A stretch of 64,000 bases of DNA from positions 1,240,001 through 1,304,000 of the forward strand of contig JAHQRK010000015.1 in NCBI GenBank assembly GCA_019828595.1, read 5' to 3'. This DNA is from Aphanomyces cochlioides (Eukaryota > Oomycota > Saprolegniomycetes > Saprolegniales > Verrucalvaceae). The translations under genes and the position numbers were made by a program. The notes beneath the pieces were generated by a model. It was not told the DNA's origin. It made no database searches and saw only the letters and a list, made by a program, of their open reading frames with translations. Shown here in pieces: positions 1 to 10,616 of this stretch; position 1 is the stretch's first letter; each line of letters opens with the position of its first letter.

Positions 1-699
1 TATTAGAAGTAGATCTATTTATCAATACAGCATCGACGGGACGCTGGCATCCCCCACCGATTCCTCCTCATCGTACGCTAAAGGAGCGGCTCCTGTCGCT
101 GCATAGAGGTGGTGGTGGTTGTCGCGGCTTCAATTCATTCTTGTACAGTATGCAGGTTGGAATCGCATTCATAGATTGCTTGCTGTGCGACGTCATGTCC
201 AGGAATGTAGCGGCGGCGACCTGCCAACCTCCACCAACGACAAGCCAACAACCCACCAAACTAATCGCGTGAGTTATCCTCCAAATAGTGACATATACCT
301 CAGCATTGTCATTAAACCGAGGTATTTTTGACTTAATAAAGCGGTTATGACCACATTGCCTTTTATGAATGCCACTAAAACCAGGTGATCACTATTCCTA
401 GTATGTCAGACAAGTGAGTCACTGCTGCCCCCCTCTGCTCTGAGTTCCCCTTGAATCCCCCTCAGCAAACCTTGTTGGAAAGAAGCAGAGGAAGGCGAGA
501 GCTGCTGGAATAGCATGCATGATAGCTCAGTAATCTGCCAGTTGACGGTGTCTCCTGCAGTTGAAGAGAGCCGATGTTGAATCGACGAGCGGCGGAACGT
601 CATGGCGTCTTGCATCGTCGAGCAGTTAGCATCAAAGGTGTTAACGCTCACGCTGGCGCTGATATCTCTTTACTTTTGTAGTAAAGATTGATCTTTCCT
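1..699. other. stretch without a confident gene
   Basis: No convincing gene. A minus-strand open frame at 406-651 has plausible codon use but begins with GTG and ends without a recognisable domain. A C-rich run of the CCCCTTGAATCCCC type lies near 435-456 and recurs elsewhere in the window (19.3, 20.5 and 31.6 kb). Confidence 0.4.
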
Positions 700-3195
700 C
701 GTTGGTTTTACTCTCGTAGCATAAGTTTGACTAATTTGTCGAGGGAGGACATTTGAGATGTGTGAGTCTACTTTGGTACGTATTCATCAAGTGTCGGATC
801 TTTGGACATGCGACACAAGTGGTCAAGCTGTGGCTTTGCTGAGCGTACGACGCGCGACGCCTCTCGTCCAGACATCGAGGAAAGCGACACTGATACACAG
901 AATCCCAATTCAACGCGGCTGGTGGTTGTTTTCTTTCCATTCTCAAACGCATTCCGTCGAGATGAAGCTTGACCACTCTACAGGGATTCTGTCGCTGGTT
1001 CATTAGTGTACGTACCCAACAATTCATCACTTGGTACGACGACTGCTCTGTGACTCAATTTGGAGAAGAAAGACAGGCGATGGATAATATTTCATTGGCA
1101 AGGTGGGCCATCTCGGGAGAGTTCCTACAGTTTGCGAGCCGTTCTTTTGATACGAACTCTTTCATTACACAAAGCTCGAAAAACAACCAGAAGGGGATGT
1201 GCGAGCGTGTGCTCTCAACCACTGTTTGTGCTGCTCGATTGCACATCATGACAGGCTGGTCGTTTAGTTCGCTCGGGTGCAAATCCCGACTGCGACAGGC
1301 GACTTCTTGTGACTCGACCAGCTCTTTCCATTGGTCTCTGCGTTAGTTTTATGCACTCGCGTGGCCACAGTCCAACGCTGCAGCCACTCGACGTCGATAG
1401 ACACATGCCACTCGTCTCGCCAGTTCTTTTGGACCAAACGTAACCTATTCACGATGCTAACGGCTGCTCTGGTGTCAATTCTTCAAAGCGGCCAAGCCGG
1501 CAGAGCGAACGGCGGGCTTGATGGCAGCGACTGTGATGTTCTTCTTCCTCGTACAAGTGAAAAAGGACACTGGATAACACGACCCACGGCTTCTCTACAT
1601 CACCTGATCCTCCATGAGCCGAGTCAAACAATATCGTTTGGTCGTCAACTCTCATCGTTTGTATGTTGGCTCCGTCGCGACGAATGACGAGAGCACACGC
1701 TGTCTCTGTGAAGGCTGGCCTTGGCTTGATGGGTTCGCTGTAAGACACGTTTGGCATTGTGTTGCTAGCCAAAGCGACGGACGCTCGCAACAACGTCAGG
1801 AAGCAGCTTTCAGAGACAGGACTTGTGTTGGCCAAGCATGTCTTGAACCACGACCACGTAAAACTTGTTGACGAGCCTGATCCGTGTCATAGCATCTCTA
1901 CTACAGTGATGCTTGCGATCCTGATAAAGTTGACACGACGAGAGAAGCAGATGCGCTAACACATCTCTCCTGAAAGTCCATCACACGCTGACGTACGGCT
2001 TCCGATCTTCCCTCAAAGCGCCACATGGAGTCGCAAGGGTTTGCAAGTCCAACTTGTAACTCATCACGGCATGCCAGTAAGACGCCAAATTCACTGGCGC
2101 GCAACCGTGAACACCCATTGCGATCGAGTCGTGCGGCAGGTTAGCCAGTCCCACGTTTGGATCCATCTCGCCTTTGACAGTCAGCTCCTTGTAACTCAAC
2201 ATGGGTGTGGCGCAAACGTTACAGTGCGCCAAGCCAGAGATGTGCTAGAACCTCCCCCGTCGCCGTTGGCGACTCTAACGCTGGACGTTGCCATCGTGGG
2301 TGCATTCCCTAGACTCTACACCGCGTGCGATCTCGGTGACGTTGGTTTTCCATGCATAAACTCGATGGTTTGGTTGCAAAAAACGCCGACGGGGGATGTG
2401 AGGGGCATCCTGTGTTGACCGTTCAATCAAGACAGGCGTAGCATCTGGTCAAACACGCGAGTTGTCACTTGGTTTTTCTGTTTCGAGGCACCTTTGGCAG
2501 AAACTTCCATCAAACGGCTCGATGGGTCCTTTCGTCGGGTGCGTCACGGTCGTTTGGTCACAACGGAAGGTTGCAACTTGCGACTGTCTCGATGTCTCTT
2601 GGGTTTTGAGAAGTTGACATTTCTCTCGGGTGCCTCCGCTCTCTCTCGTCTTGCTTTCACACCTCTACGCGTTCGTGTGCTCTAGTCGTGTGCCTTTAAC
2701 TTGTGGACAAGTACAAGCAGGAGGTGGTTGCTGTTCAGTGTATTAGTCCAAACTCGCTTGGCTGTCATCTTGCCTCGGACAACGTGTGTCTGGATAGTTC
2801 GAGCGAGGATGTTGACGAGTGCTACTGTGTTTCCACTCATGGGACCAATCTCTCCAAACTCTACCGTAACATCCTCATTGTCGTGATGGAGAGTCGTCGT
2901 TCTGCTGCTGCACCGCGAAATGAAATCGTCGTCGTTTGCAGCGTTTGACCAAGTCGTCTAGGACTCACACCATCGTTTCTTGGTCTTCCCATGCGTCGCT
3001 CGCTGGGCCTTGGTGCGTACCACGAGCGGCTGAATATGCGTCAACAGACGAAGCTCGAGGTGCCCAAACGCAGCCAAGGGGCTTTGCAGACCCGTAGAGA
3101 TGCCGTTGTCCAGGTCTCTTTGACCAAATATAATGCGCTCCATCTGCATCTTTGTATAGGATTCTAATTTAATATGGAGAAGTTGCGCCGTCACC
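700..3195 (-). pseudogene. decayed minus-strand protein gene, family not identified
   Basis: Several protein-like stretches follow each other on the minus strand but in changing frames with stops between them: about 2958-3194, 2680-2945 (no stop for some 85 codons), 1981-2232, 1449-1835 and 1055-1450. The longest ones read like a continuous globular protein (for example HHDNEDVTVEFGEIG near 2860 and RVDDQTILFDSAHGG near 1640). The pieces are too numerous and too out of phase to be joined with the 40-50 base introns seen in neighbouring genes, so a pseudogene is the best reading. It may be a remnant of the START/M96-like family common in these organisms; this is a guess. A set of unrelated chance ORFs cannot be excluded. 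Confidence 0.3.
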
Positions 3196-3244
3196 CATGT
3201 TTCCTTGTTGACCAGACCAACTCTCTGAATCGTCGGTCGTCTTG

Positions 3245-3294
3245 TCCGGATAAATTAAATTAAACCATGCATTTGTATCGCATCCTCCGGATAA
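3245..3294. promoter_or_regulatory. two TCCGGATAA motifs upstream of the gene at 3414
   Basis: TCCGGATAA occurs at 3245-3253 and again at 3286-3294, in the same orientation, 120-170 bases before the start codon of the next gene. The same motif recurs before several other genes here. A role as a transcription-factor site is inferred from position and recurrence only. Confidence 0.4.
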
Positions 3295-3413
3295 AAGATG
3301 AACCTACTCGCAGCGACATCAGGACTGTCGACCCCAGTGCCAGATGGAGCACTTCAACGTTTCCAGAGGCCTCTGCCTGTTGACCATTCTCCAACTCGAC
3401 TCGCAAGGACACG

Positions 3414-3833
3414 ATGGTTGTCTACTACGCCAAGAAGCACTCGTTTCTCCACATGCTCAAGCTCCAATCGGCCGACTACGTCGCGATGGAAGTGCTCTCA
3501 AACGAAGGCTCGCTCACGTTCCTCAACGATGAAAAAGTCTACAGCCTCGACCAGATCGTCGACGCGTCGTGGTCAACGCACCGCACGGTCACGTTGCGCC
3601 TGACGTCCTCTGATGGCTCGATCACGAAAGACAAGTTTGTCTTCGACTGCCAAGCGGACTTGTTCTTCTTTCTCGTCGAATTGGGCATGGAACCCTCTCA
3701 ATTTGGCGGCAAAGTCCAACGCGGCTCCTTCTCCAACCCCACCAAGCAACACTTGAGAAAGAGCTACTCGTCTCGCACCAACAGCCACCGTCGAAGTGCG
3801 CGCAAGAGCGGTGCAAAGAGCGATTACTACTAA
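3414..3833 (+). CDS. conserved-looking hypothetical protein, 139 aa
   Basis: Single open frame of 139 codons with strong coding character. The N-terminal two thirds alternate hydrophobic and polar residues as in a small beta-rich domain (a PH-like fold is possible: strands around YYAKKHSFLHMLKL, YVAMEVLS and TVTLRL, then the helix-like ADLFFFLVELGM). The last 35 residues are basic and Ser/Arg rich, probably disordered. No signal peptide or membrane segment. An ATG at 3344 and another at 3298 lie upstream in other frames, so the 5-prime end could be spliced differently. It is followed by 500 bases of spacer with a poly-T tract before the convergent Rieske gene. I do not recognise the family. 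Confidence 0.75.
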   Translation: MVVYYAKKHSFLHMLKLQSADYVAMEVLSNEGSLTFLNDEKVYSLDQIVDASWSTHRTVTLRLTSSDGSITKDKFVFDCQADLFFFLVELGMEPSQFGGKVQRGSFSNPTKQHLRKSYSSRTNSHRRSARKSGAKSDYY

Positions 3834-4343
3834 TCTCTCCTCTCGCTGTCGTTCTCTCCTCTGTAGCATATTTAGTACGTATTTATTTGAATGTAGTCCA
3901 TGCACTCTCAATTTCGATGTTCACTTTTGACTTGGTTTTTGTATGCAGGTTGGTCTATCTGGTAAACCCATCGAGAAACCCTCTGTGAACTTGACGCCAA
4001 GCACTATGTATGCTATGCTATAAAGAGCAAACGATCTTACTTGTTGCTTCAAGCGCAGGCTCATACGGTAGAGAGGGATGACCTTCCATGTCTTGGCCGT
4101 GCCAACTTGGCACTGCAACCTTGGCACTGCCAAGGTGTATTTGAAAAAAATTCACGAAAATTTTTTTTTTGCAATTTCTTTTTATTTTTGATTTGTACAG
4201 AGTTGTAACCTGAATGCGACATAGCCACGACACCATCACGGTGGCGGCACATCGTCCGCTGGAAGAAGAAAGGAAGAAAGCGGATGCAGGCAGTTTGTAT
4301 TAGTTGATCAAACGGACGGCAGCTACCTCTTCTAAGATGAACT

Positions 4344-5092
4344 TTAACCCAACAAAACACGGTCGCTGCCGATGAACTTGTAAGGAGGAATTTCCATGTT
4401 GAGAGGAGCTGGGCCCTTGCGGATACGGCCACTCAAATCGTAGTGGGAACCGTGGCATGGGCAGAACCAGCCTTCGTAGTCGCCGGCGTTCGATGTAGGC
4501 ACGCATCCCAAATGCGTGCAGATACCCAAAATAACGAGCCATTTGGGGTCTTGCACACGGACATCGTCAGATTCAGGGTCTCGCAGTTGCTTCAAGTCGA
4601 CATTGCGCGCCTTGGCAATTTCAGCATCCGTACGGTGTTTGATAAAGATAGGCTTGCCACGCCACTTGACCTAGATGCATCGTGTCAGTTCCTGCAGCTC
4701 TCAAATGTCATGCGAACCGTGATGGTGGAACCAGGTTCGATCGCGCTCAAGTTGAATTCAGCTGTCGAAAGAGCCAACACATCGGCAGACGCACTTATGG
4801 ACCCGACAAACTTGATCACGGCCAAACGGGCAGCAGTGGCATAGGCAATGCGGGAGCCACCCAAGACAAAGTAAGTGAAGGCACGCTTGGACGGATCGCC
4901 AGCAGCAGCCTTGACTTCATCGTCAAAGTAGTGATCAGGACTCGAGTAGTCGTCATTGCTCACAGGGGCCGAGAACGAGCGAGCTACGATTCAAAATGAA
5001 TGTCTGCACATACGTCGATGAATATATATACCGGAGAAGGCAGGCGCAAGGCTGCTCTTGGCCTTGGACGTCAACAAGCGGCGGGCCAGCAT
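4344..5092 (-). CDS. UQCRFS1: ubiquinol-cytochrome c reductase Rieske iron-sulfur subunit
   Basis: Catalytic Rieske protein of mitochondrial complex III, carrying electrons from ubiquinol to cytochrome c1. Three exons on the minus strand: 5092-5032, 4983-4718 and 4670-4344, joined by introns of 48 and 47 bases, giving 217 aa. Exon 1 encodes a short basic mitochondrial targeting sequence ([17 protein letters not shown]). Exon 2 holds the single transmembrane helix region around [23 protein letters not shown] and the flexible hinge. Exon 3 carries both cluster-binding boxes, CTHLGC and CPCHGSHYD, that supply the two Cys and two His ligands and the structural disulphide. Length fits the mature family plus presequence. 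The splices are supported by the phase and by the conserved [14 protein letters not shown] that spans the second junction. Very secure call. Confidence 0.96.
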
Positions 5093-5272
5093 GGTGAAGT
5101 CACGAAGTCACAAAATTTGCGAGTAGTCAGGAAGTGGTGGAGAGCCGAGGATTCGTATTCACTTGATTAAAGTATGGTCTGGTGAGAAACCTCTTGAAAG
5201 TAATGAACAAATATAGAAAATGACAGGATGCGGTTCCCTTGATAATCAATATTGACATTGACAGAGTTTAAT

Positions 5273-5347
5273 TATCTCGTGAGCTGCCATCCCAACATTA
5301 GTTGGGATTCCATCCCAACTAATGTTGGGATGGCAGCTCACGAGATA
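5273..5347. repeat. 75-bp near-perfect palindrome with nested palindromes
   Basis: Bases 5273-5308 are the exact reverse complement of 5312-5347, with a 3-base centre. Each arm itself contains a smaller inverted repeat (ATCCCAAC, 4 bases, GTTGGGAT), so the DNA can fold into one long hairpin or a cruciform with two small hairpins. It lies in the spacer upstream of both the Rieske gene (starts 5092, minus) and RPS13 (starts 6074, plus). No obvious target-site duplication was found, so it may be a mini fold-back element or a structural/regulatory site. Confidence 0.85.
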
Positions 5348-6073
5348 GCAGCAAAAAGGGAGGCAAAGGTCCTAAACAAAACGTAATCTAAAGCATATCT
5401 AGCAATGAGCTCATGCCAGTGATCCGAACGAGGCTACGCCATGAACACTGCGCCAAAAGAGCCCCTTTTTCATTAGCACCTTCAATAATCTGTTAAATTT
5501 AGAATTCTTGACATTCGTTTGACTTCTCGCACGAAACCATTTTTATCAAGCCTTACAAGACCGAATAATCAAAGCTCATAGCTTTAGCATCCTTATCCTG
5601 TTGCCCTTAAGCATATTGTGTCAGCACGGATATCACTCGCAATTTTCATTCTTTGTGCACAACTTATCTATAAGAAACGGCATAATTGTGGCACTATTTA
5701 CCTTTCCAGCGAGTAGAAACTCGTGCTCTCCATAGTGATATGTAGGCGTCATTCAAAGACCGAGGATACATGCAAGTCTTCCTCTCCCATAGCCGCTGGA
5801 GACCGCTGTGCACACAAAATATAAATTTTGACAGTGATATATAAAACTTAACAGTTCATACTGAAAATGAGAAAATATCCTCAAAACGAAAAAAAGAAAC
5901 AATTTTCCGATTTACTCCTGAAATATTTTAATTGGTTAAAATTAGAGCTATCTGATTGGCCAATAGAGCCCAATAGATGATTTTCATTGGCTTGTTGCTG
6001 ACTGGTGCAAGCTCCAACCAGGGAGCGTTGGTATGCTTACTTTTGGATTCCTCGTTCAAGCACCAAGTAAAAC
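5348..6073. other. AT-rich spacer between two divergent housekeeping genes
   Basis: No gene seen. The spacer is the shared upstream region of the Rieske gene and RPS13. A cluster of CCAAT-type boxes lies at 5950-5995 (GATTGGCCAATAG and nearby ATTGGCT), 80-120 bases before the RPS13 start, and may act in its promoter. Confidence 0.5.
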
Positions 6074-6664
6074 ATGGGTCGTATGCATTCCGGCGGCAAG
6101 GGTATGAGCAAGTCTGCTCGCCCATACAAGCGCACTCCTCCTTCGTGGCTCAAGGTCACGGCGGAAGATGTCGAAGATCACGTGTGCAAGTTCGCCAAGA
6201 AGGGTTTGACCCCTTCCCAAATTGGTGTCATCTTGCGTGACTCGCACGGCATTGCCCAAGTCAAGTCCGTGACTGGTTCCAAGGTCTTGCGTATCTTGAA
6301 GAAGAACGGTACGTCTATCATCTGATGAAGCGAAGGCTGAACGTGGCCCGCGCTTCATATTCCCACCAATGGCTTTACCTCGGTATTGCCTGACCCACGC
6401 TCGCCATCGAGCGTGAGGTGGGAATACGCGGGGTTTGTAATAGGTTTGGCTCCTGAATTGCCTGAAGATTTGTACATGTTGATCAAGAAGGCCGTCGCTG
6501 TCCGCAAGCACTTGGACCGCAACCGTCAAGACAAGGACTCCAAGTTCCGTTTGATTTTGATCGAATCCCGTATCCACCGTTTGGCTCGCTACTACCGCAT
6601 GAACCGCAAGTTGAGCCCCAACTGGAAGTACGAATCGGCCACCGCTTCCACTTTGGTCGCTTAA
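6074..6664 (+). CDS. RPS13: 40S ribosomal protein S13 (uS15)
   Basis: Component of the small ribosomal subunit, uS15 family. Two exons, 6074-6308 and 6444-6664, separated by a 135-base intron, give 151 aa, the usual length of eukaryotic S13. The start [18 protein letters not shown], the central [16 protein letters not shown], the helix [19 protein letters not shown] and the C-terminal [13 protein letters not shown] are classic family signatures. The splice restores the conserved [16 protein letters not shown] across the junction. The intron is longer than the 40-50 bases typical of other genes in this window, as is common for ribosomal protein genes. Very secure. Confidence 0.98.
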
Positions 6665-7650
6665 GCGTAGTTGCTCTCTGGCTTTTCCATGCGATCCTGA
6701 CGAGGAACTGCATTTAATAACACAATTAAACATGCTATTGAATGCATCTCAACTTGATGTCTTTCCCATCATCTCAATCAAGCCATGGTCAACCTGCCCT
6801 TTTCACACGTCGAGCTTAGAATTGTGTGCTATCTGCAAGATCCTCTCAAGTGAAAATAGCAGGATGTCCTTTTATAGACGAGGGGGCGGAGTAGAGTCTG
6901 CTCCAGAGCTGGCAACAAAAACTGTCCCTTGCTGTTCACCGAACAAACTGGAAGCGTAATATTGAAGGGTCTTCTTGGAAGCAGTCATCATAACAACAGC
7001 ATTAAGCATTAACTCCAACTTGACACACCTGAGTTGTGCTCCTAACTCGTCACAAGTAGATTCCGTCAAAGGGGCCCTTTGAAAACAAGCTCGAGTACAG
7101 CTTGGCAAAGGGCACAAGGGTAATAGCAGCCCCCCTTGGTCAATCTACAGTAGCTGCTGCAATGCGGGAACCAGGCCAACATGTCTGCATCCCCTCCACC
7201 TTAGATGTCACTACACGATCAGTAGCATGTCACTATTGGCGAAACCTGTGAGATTTATATATTTTCAAATTCGATATGCAAATATATGTTATATTTCAAA
7301 GGTTATATTGTCTTTTTCACCCAAATTTGTATTTTTTTACCAAAATCGAATTCGATTCCAAATCGATTCGATCATACTGAAGTCAAGTATAAATGGAAAC
7401 GTCCCAAATTAATTACACGTGTGTCTGGGTGTGTTTTGCGTGAATTAGGTAAATACTCCATTCTGATTGGCTGAGCGATTTGCAGATCGATTTGAAAAAT
7501 CGATACATTTCGGACCCCCCTCACAATTTCGAATGAAATTGACAATACGTGATCAATCAATATTTTTGAGAATGGGATCAAAAGCCAAGGCCGCCTTGCT
7601 ACGGAGTGCACTATGCCTCACGACGGGTACGCTCTCGATCGAGTAAAGAC
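6665..7650. other. spacer with a dispersed repeat and one weak ORF
   Basis: No confident gene. A minus-strand open frame at 6872-7117 (about 81 codons, no domain recognised) has some coding character but no supported start. The second half is AT-rich and contains a dispersed repeat at about 7305-7530, described separately. Confidence 0.45.
7305..7530 (+). repeat. dispersed repeat, copy 1
   Basis: This stretch resembles 25375-25610 in the same orientation: shared blocks include CACCCAAATTTG/CATCCAAATTTG, ATCGATT..ATCATACTGAAGT, GTGTGTTTTGCGTGA and TTCTGATTGGCTGA, ending with CCTCACAATTT. Identity is clearly below 90 per cent. Likely an old non-autonomous element; ends were not resolved. Confidence 0.55.
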
Positions 7651-8410
7651 ATGATGAACAGCATATTGCATGTAGCAAAGCCTCGGCCAAGTCCAACTTT
7701 GTTCATGTTTCCAGGACTGAAATCGGCGCCATTTCATAATCCTCGTGACTTTGAGTGGACTGCTGCGCTTGAAGCTAACTTGGACACGATTCGCGAGGAG
7801 TATTTGCAATTGAAAGATCAAAAGAAGAAGTCCGATTATGTCCTAACAGGCCAAGAGCATACCCTGCATCAAGGTCAATGGGACTGGTTCAGTTACGTCT
7901 CGAAAGGAAAGCGCATGCCATCGTTTGAAGAAGAGTGCCCCAACACAACAGCGCTCTTGAACGCTATTCCTGGTTTTATGACGTCGCTGCCATTTGCGTA
8001 TGCATTCTTTTCGACTCTTCAACCACAGAGCTCCATCAAGGCCCACTCAGCTCCTTGCAATATTCGCCTCAGGTGTCATTTTCCACTTTGGGTGCCCAAA
8101 GGATGTGGCATTCGCGTCGCCGACGAAACAACCGAATGGAAAGAAGGCAAATGCTTGCTCTTTGATGGTCAGTTTGGCTGTGCCAGCGATCTCATCTCAT
8201 CTGAAATCAATAGATTCATACGACCATGAAGTTTGGCACGACGGACTTGCGGGCGAACGAGTTCTGCTCCTCTTTGACATTTGGCATCCCGATTTGATTC
8301 CCGAAGAGCGCGAAGCTCTCGTCCAGGTAAATCCTTAGACCAATAGCTCTCATTTCACTGCGTAGATGTTTGCCGATGCCAAGGAGAAGGGATGGCTCAG
8401 TGACAAGTAG
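7651..8410 (+). CDS. aspartyl/asparaginyl beta-hydroxylase-like dioxygenase
   Basis: Predicted Fe(II)/2-oxoglutarate dioxygenase of the aspartyl/asparaginyl beta-hydroxylase family. Three exons, 7651-8167, 8214-8326 and 8366-8410, with introns of 46 and 39 bases, give 224 aa. The family landmarks are all present: FPGLKSAPFHNPRDFEW at the start of the domain, KAHSAPCNIRLRCH with the first metal His, GCGIRVADET..WKEGKCLLFDD, DHEVWHDG with the second metal His, and GERVLLLFDIWHPDL with the Arg that binds 2-oxoglutarate. No transmembrane anchor is seen, unlike animal AspH, so a soluble enzyme is expected. An in-frame GTG lies upstream at 7606; ATG 7651 is chosen. Substrate unknown. Confidence 0.88.
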
Positions 8411-8691
8411 ATCAAACAAACCAGAGATAGCTACGATGCAGATACATTCCGCGGCTTCCGAGCAGCATTAACTCCATCCCGTTGATAAGCTCATTTTTTC
8501 TTAATGAATCCATCGTGGCTTCCTTCTCCCTTCCTGCTGGGACTAGCATGGACGGTAAAGCTTCCAAGGTCATCACCAGAAAGGCTCGAGTTCTTGGGGT
8601 TCAACTTGACAACCATCAACTCACTCAGGTGATTAAAAGAAAGCATTTTACAATAAGTATTTGTTCTTTAAGTCATTTCTTAAATTATTTA

Positions 8692-10498
8692 CAGTTCCGG
8701 ACATCATCGAGAGGGATTCTTAACGAAACGCGCAGTTTATTGGTCCAAATTTTGATCTATTTTGTCCAATCAAAAGCACTTCGAGAGGACGTCAACCTGT
8801 GATATAAAATGACTCTTAAATAACAATAATCAAAGAAATATGATCGATCAATGGCTTGAGTGATGGTATTTTTGACTGTTACAACTAATAAACTCGTTAT
8901 ATTTTATATTCATGCTACTCTATATCAATATCATTTTTTACAAGTAAAACCTCACAGAGTTGATTGTCATGTAAAAAGTGTTCATTGCAAAATGATCAAC
9001 GAAGACATAGAAGCAGCCTTAGGATACATCAAGTCCAATCGCCCACGAGCCTTGACACTTCCAGAAAAACTTGACATTCTCGCAATGCATGCCAAGCTGC
9101 GAAAAGAAGGGGCTAACGATGTCATTCAATCGATTGCTACATTACTTGGCCGCAGCAAGAATACCGTTCAAAGTGTGTGGAATGAATTTTGTTCGAGTCG
9201 ACATCTTTCGTTGTCTTACCCCCAGCAAATCGATCATCGCACCCTACACGATTACTCATCAACTCAATGCTCATTTCTGAACTGCAAGCTTTTGTTCGCC
9301 AGCGCCGCTTCAACCATGAACGTACTGTTGCCAACGACGTGCTAACTTTCCTTGAGGATGGCAACCATATTGATGTAGACCAGCTAAGCCCCAAATCAAT
9401 CGACTCTGCCTTGCGACTTGTCCGTCGATTGTTGATCCGACTTGGCTACAAACGAGGTCGAAAAAAAGGCTCGCAGTCCTACCACCTTGCACAATCACAT
9501 CGCCTACTACGAGATATATATCTCACCACCATGACAGCGTCGACTCAAGTTGTCAATTTGGCTAGCCGTCGAACTGTTGTCTATACGGACGAATCGTTCA
9601 TACGTCACCACTACTCTCGACATGAAGACTCCTTGTATGATCCAACTGACGTACTTGACAATGCTCCAAAACAAAAGCACAAAGGCCAACGTTTATGCTT
9701 TGTCGCAGCAATTGTGGACGAAGGCATACATGGGCCATGCTGACTGATTGCATTGGACATCTTTGAGGGTGGCAAGCGTGGTCCTACAGACTATCACTCA
9801 ATGTTCAATCATGCTTATTACATCTCATGGTTTGCGAGCATGTTGCGCGAATTAGATGGCATCGGAGTTCGAAACGCAATCATCGCTCTGGATAATGCCA
9901 AGTATTATCGAACAAAACCACTTGACACGCCAAAGTATGGTGATCGAAAGGCCGTTCTACATGAGGCGTGTGATAAGTACAACATCGCTTATGATTCGAG
10001 TGACACCAAGTCAGTGTTGTGGTCACGTTTGAAGCAACATATTGCTGCGCACATTCAGCCCTTGATTGTATCCATGGCAGCCCAGGCTGGCCACACCGTA
10101 CAATACACCCCACCACATCATAGCGACCTTCAACCAATCGAAATGATATGGGCAGCCGTCAAGGGCGAAGTTGGACGGCAGTACTCTGCGTCCACAAAGT
10201 TTGAGCAAGTTCGCAACAGACTGGACAAAGCTTTCGAAAACCTTTCAGCAGCTACAATAAAGGGATGTATCAACAGTGCAGAAGCGAAGCTTCTCAAACT
10301 CACATCTGAAGTGCACCATATCGACAATCAAGACTCTTTCAGTGATGAAGACTCCAATGACGACGACAGTTTTTCTGAAATAGAGGATGCAGGTCTCTGA
10401 AAAGTAATAGTCTTAAGATTGATCCACCATAATTATTCGTACAAGCCTTCGTCTTTTTATTCCTTATCCGGATTCCCTCTCGATGATGTCCGGTACTG
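8692..10498 (+). mobile_element. IS630-Tc1-mariner element with DD82E transposase, inactive
   Basis: About 28-bp terminal inverted repeats begin CAGTTCCGGACATCATCGAG at 8692 and end with the near-exact complement at 10498 (two mismatches). Both ends are flanked by TTA (8689-8691 and 10499-10501), consistent with a target duplication including TA. The interior carries one transposase gene with a frameshift and a stop. The 82-residue spacing between the second Asp and the Glu of the triad places it in the DD82E group (named Sailor in the literature as I recall) of IS630-Tc1-mariner. Confidence 0.85.
8992..10400 (+). pseudogene. DD82E transposase, broken by frameshift and stop
   Basis: The N-terminal part (from ATG 8992) shows a helix-turn-helix: LTLPEKLDILAMHAKL followed by SIATLLGRSKNTVQSVWNEF. 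A frameshift at about 9190-9197 moves the reading to the next frame, which continues through the catalytic core: first Asp in VVYTDESF, second in IALDNAKYY, Glu in HHSDLQPIEMIW. A TGA at 9741-9743 interrupts the frame just before DIFEGGKRG. The C-terminus is acidic. The two lesions make the gene non-functional as read; ends of the element remain good, so it could still move if a related transposase exists. Confidence 0.85.
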
Positions 10499-10616
10499 TT
10501 AATGCATGCATAAAGAAAAATGAGATTCTTATTTGGTATTTTAAACTGTTTCCCATGCTTCTTTTAATATTTGAAATTGAATCGTTTTGACAAACCGCTT
10601 CAAACTTGACAACACG

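Noticed and set aside
6056..6733. 225-codon minus-strand open frame
   Set aside because: Antisense shadow of RPS13, which is beyond doubt.
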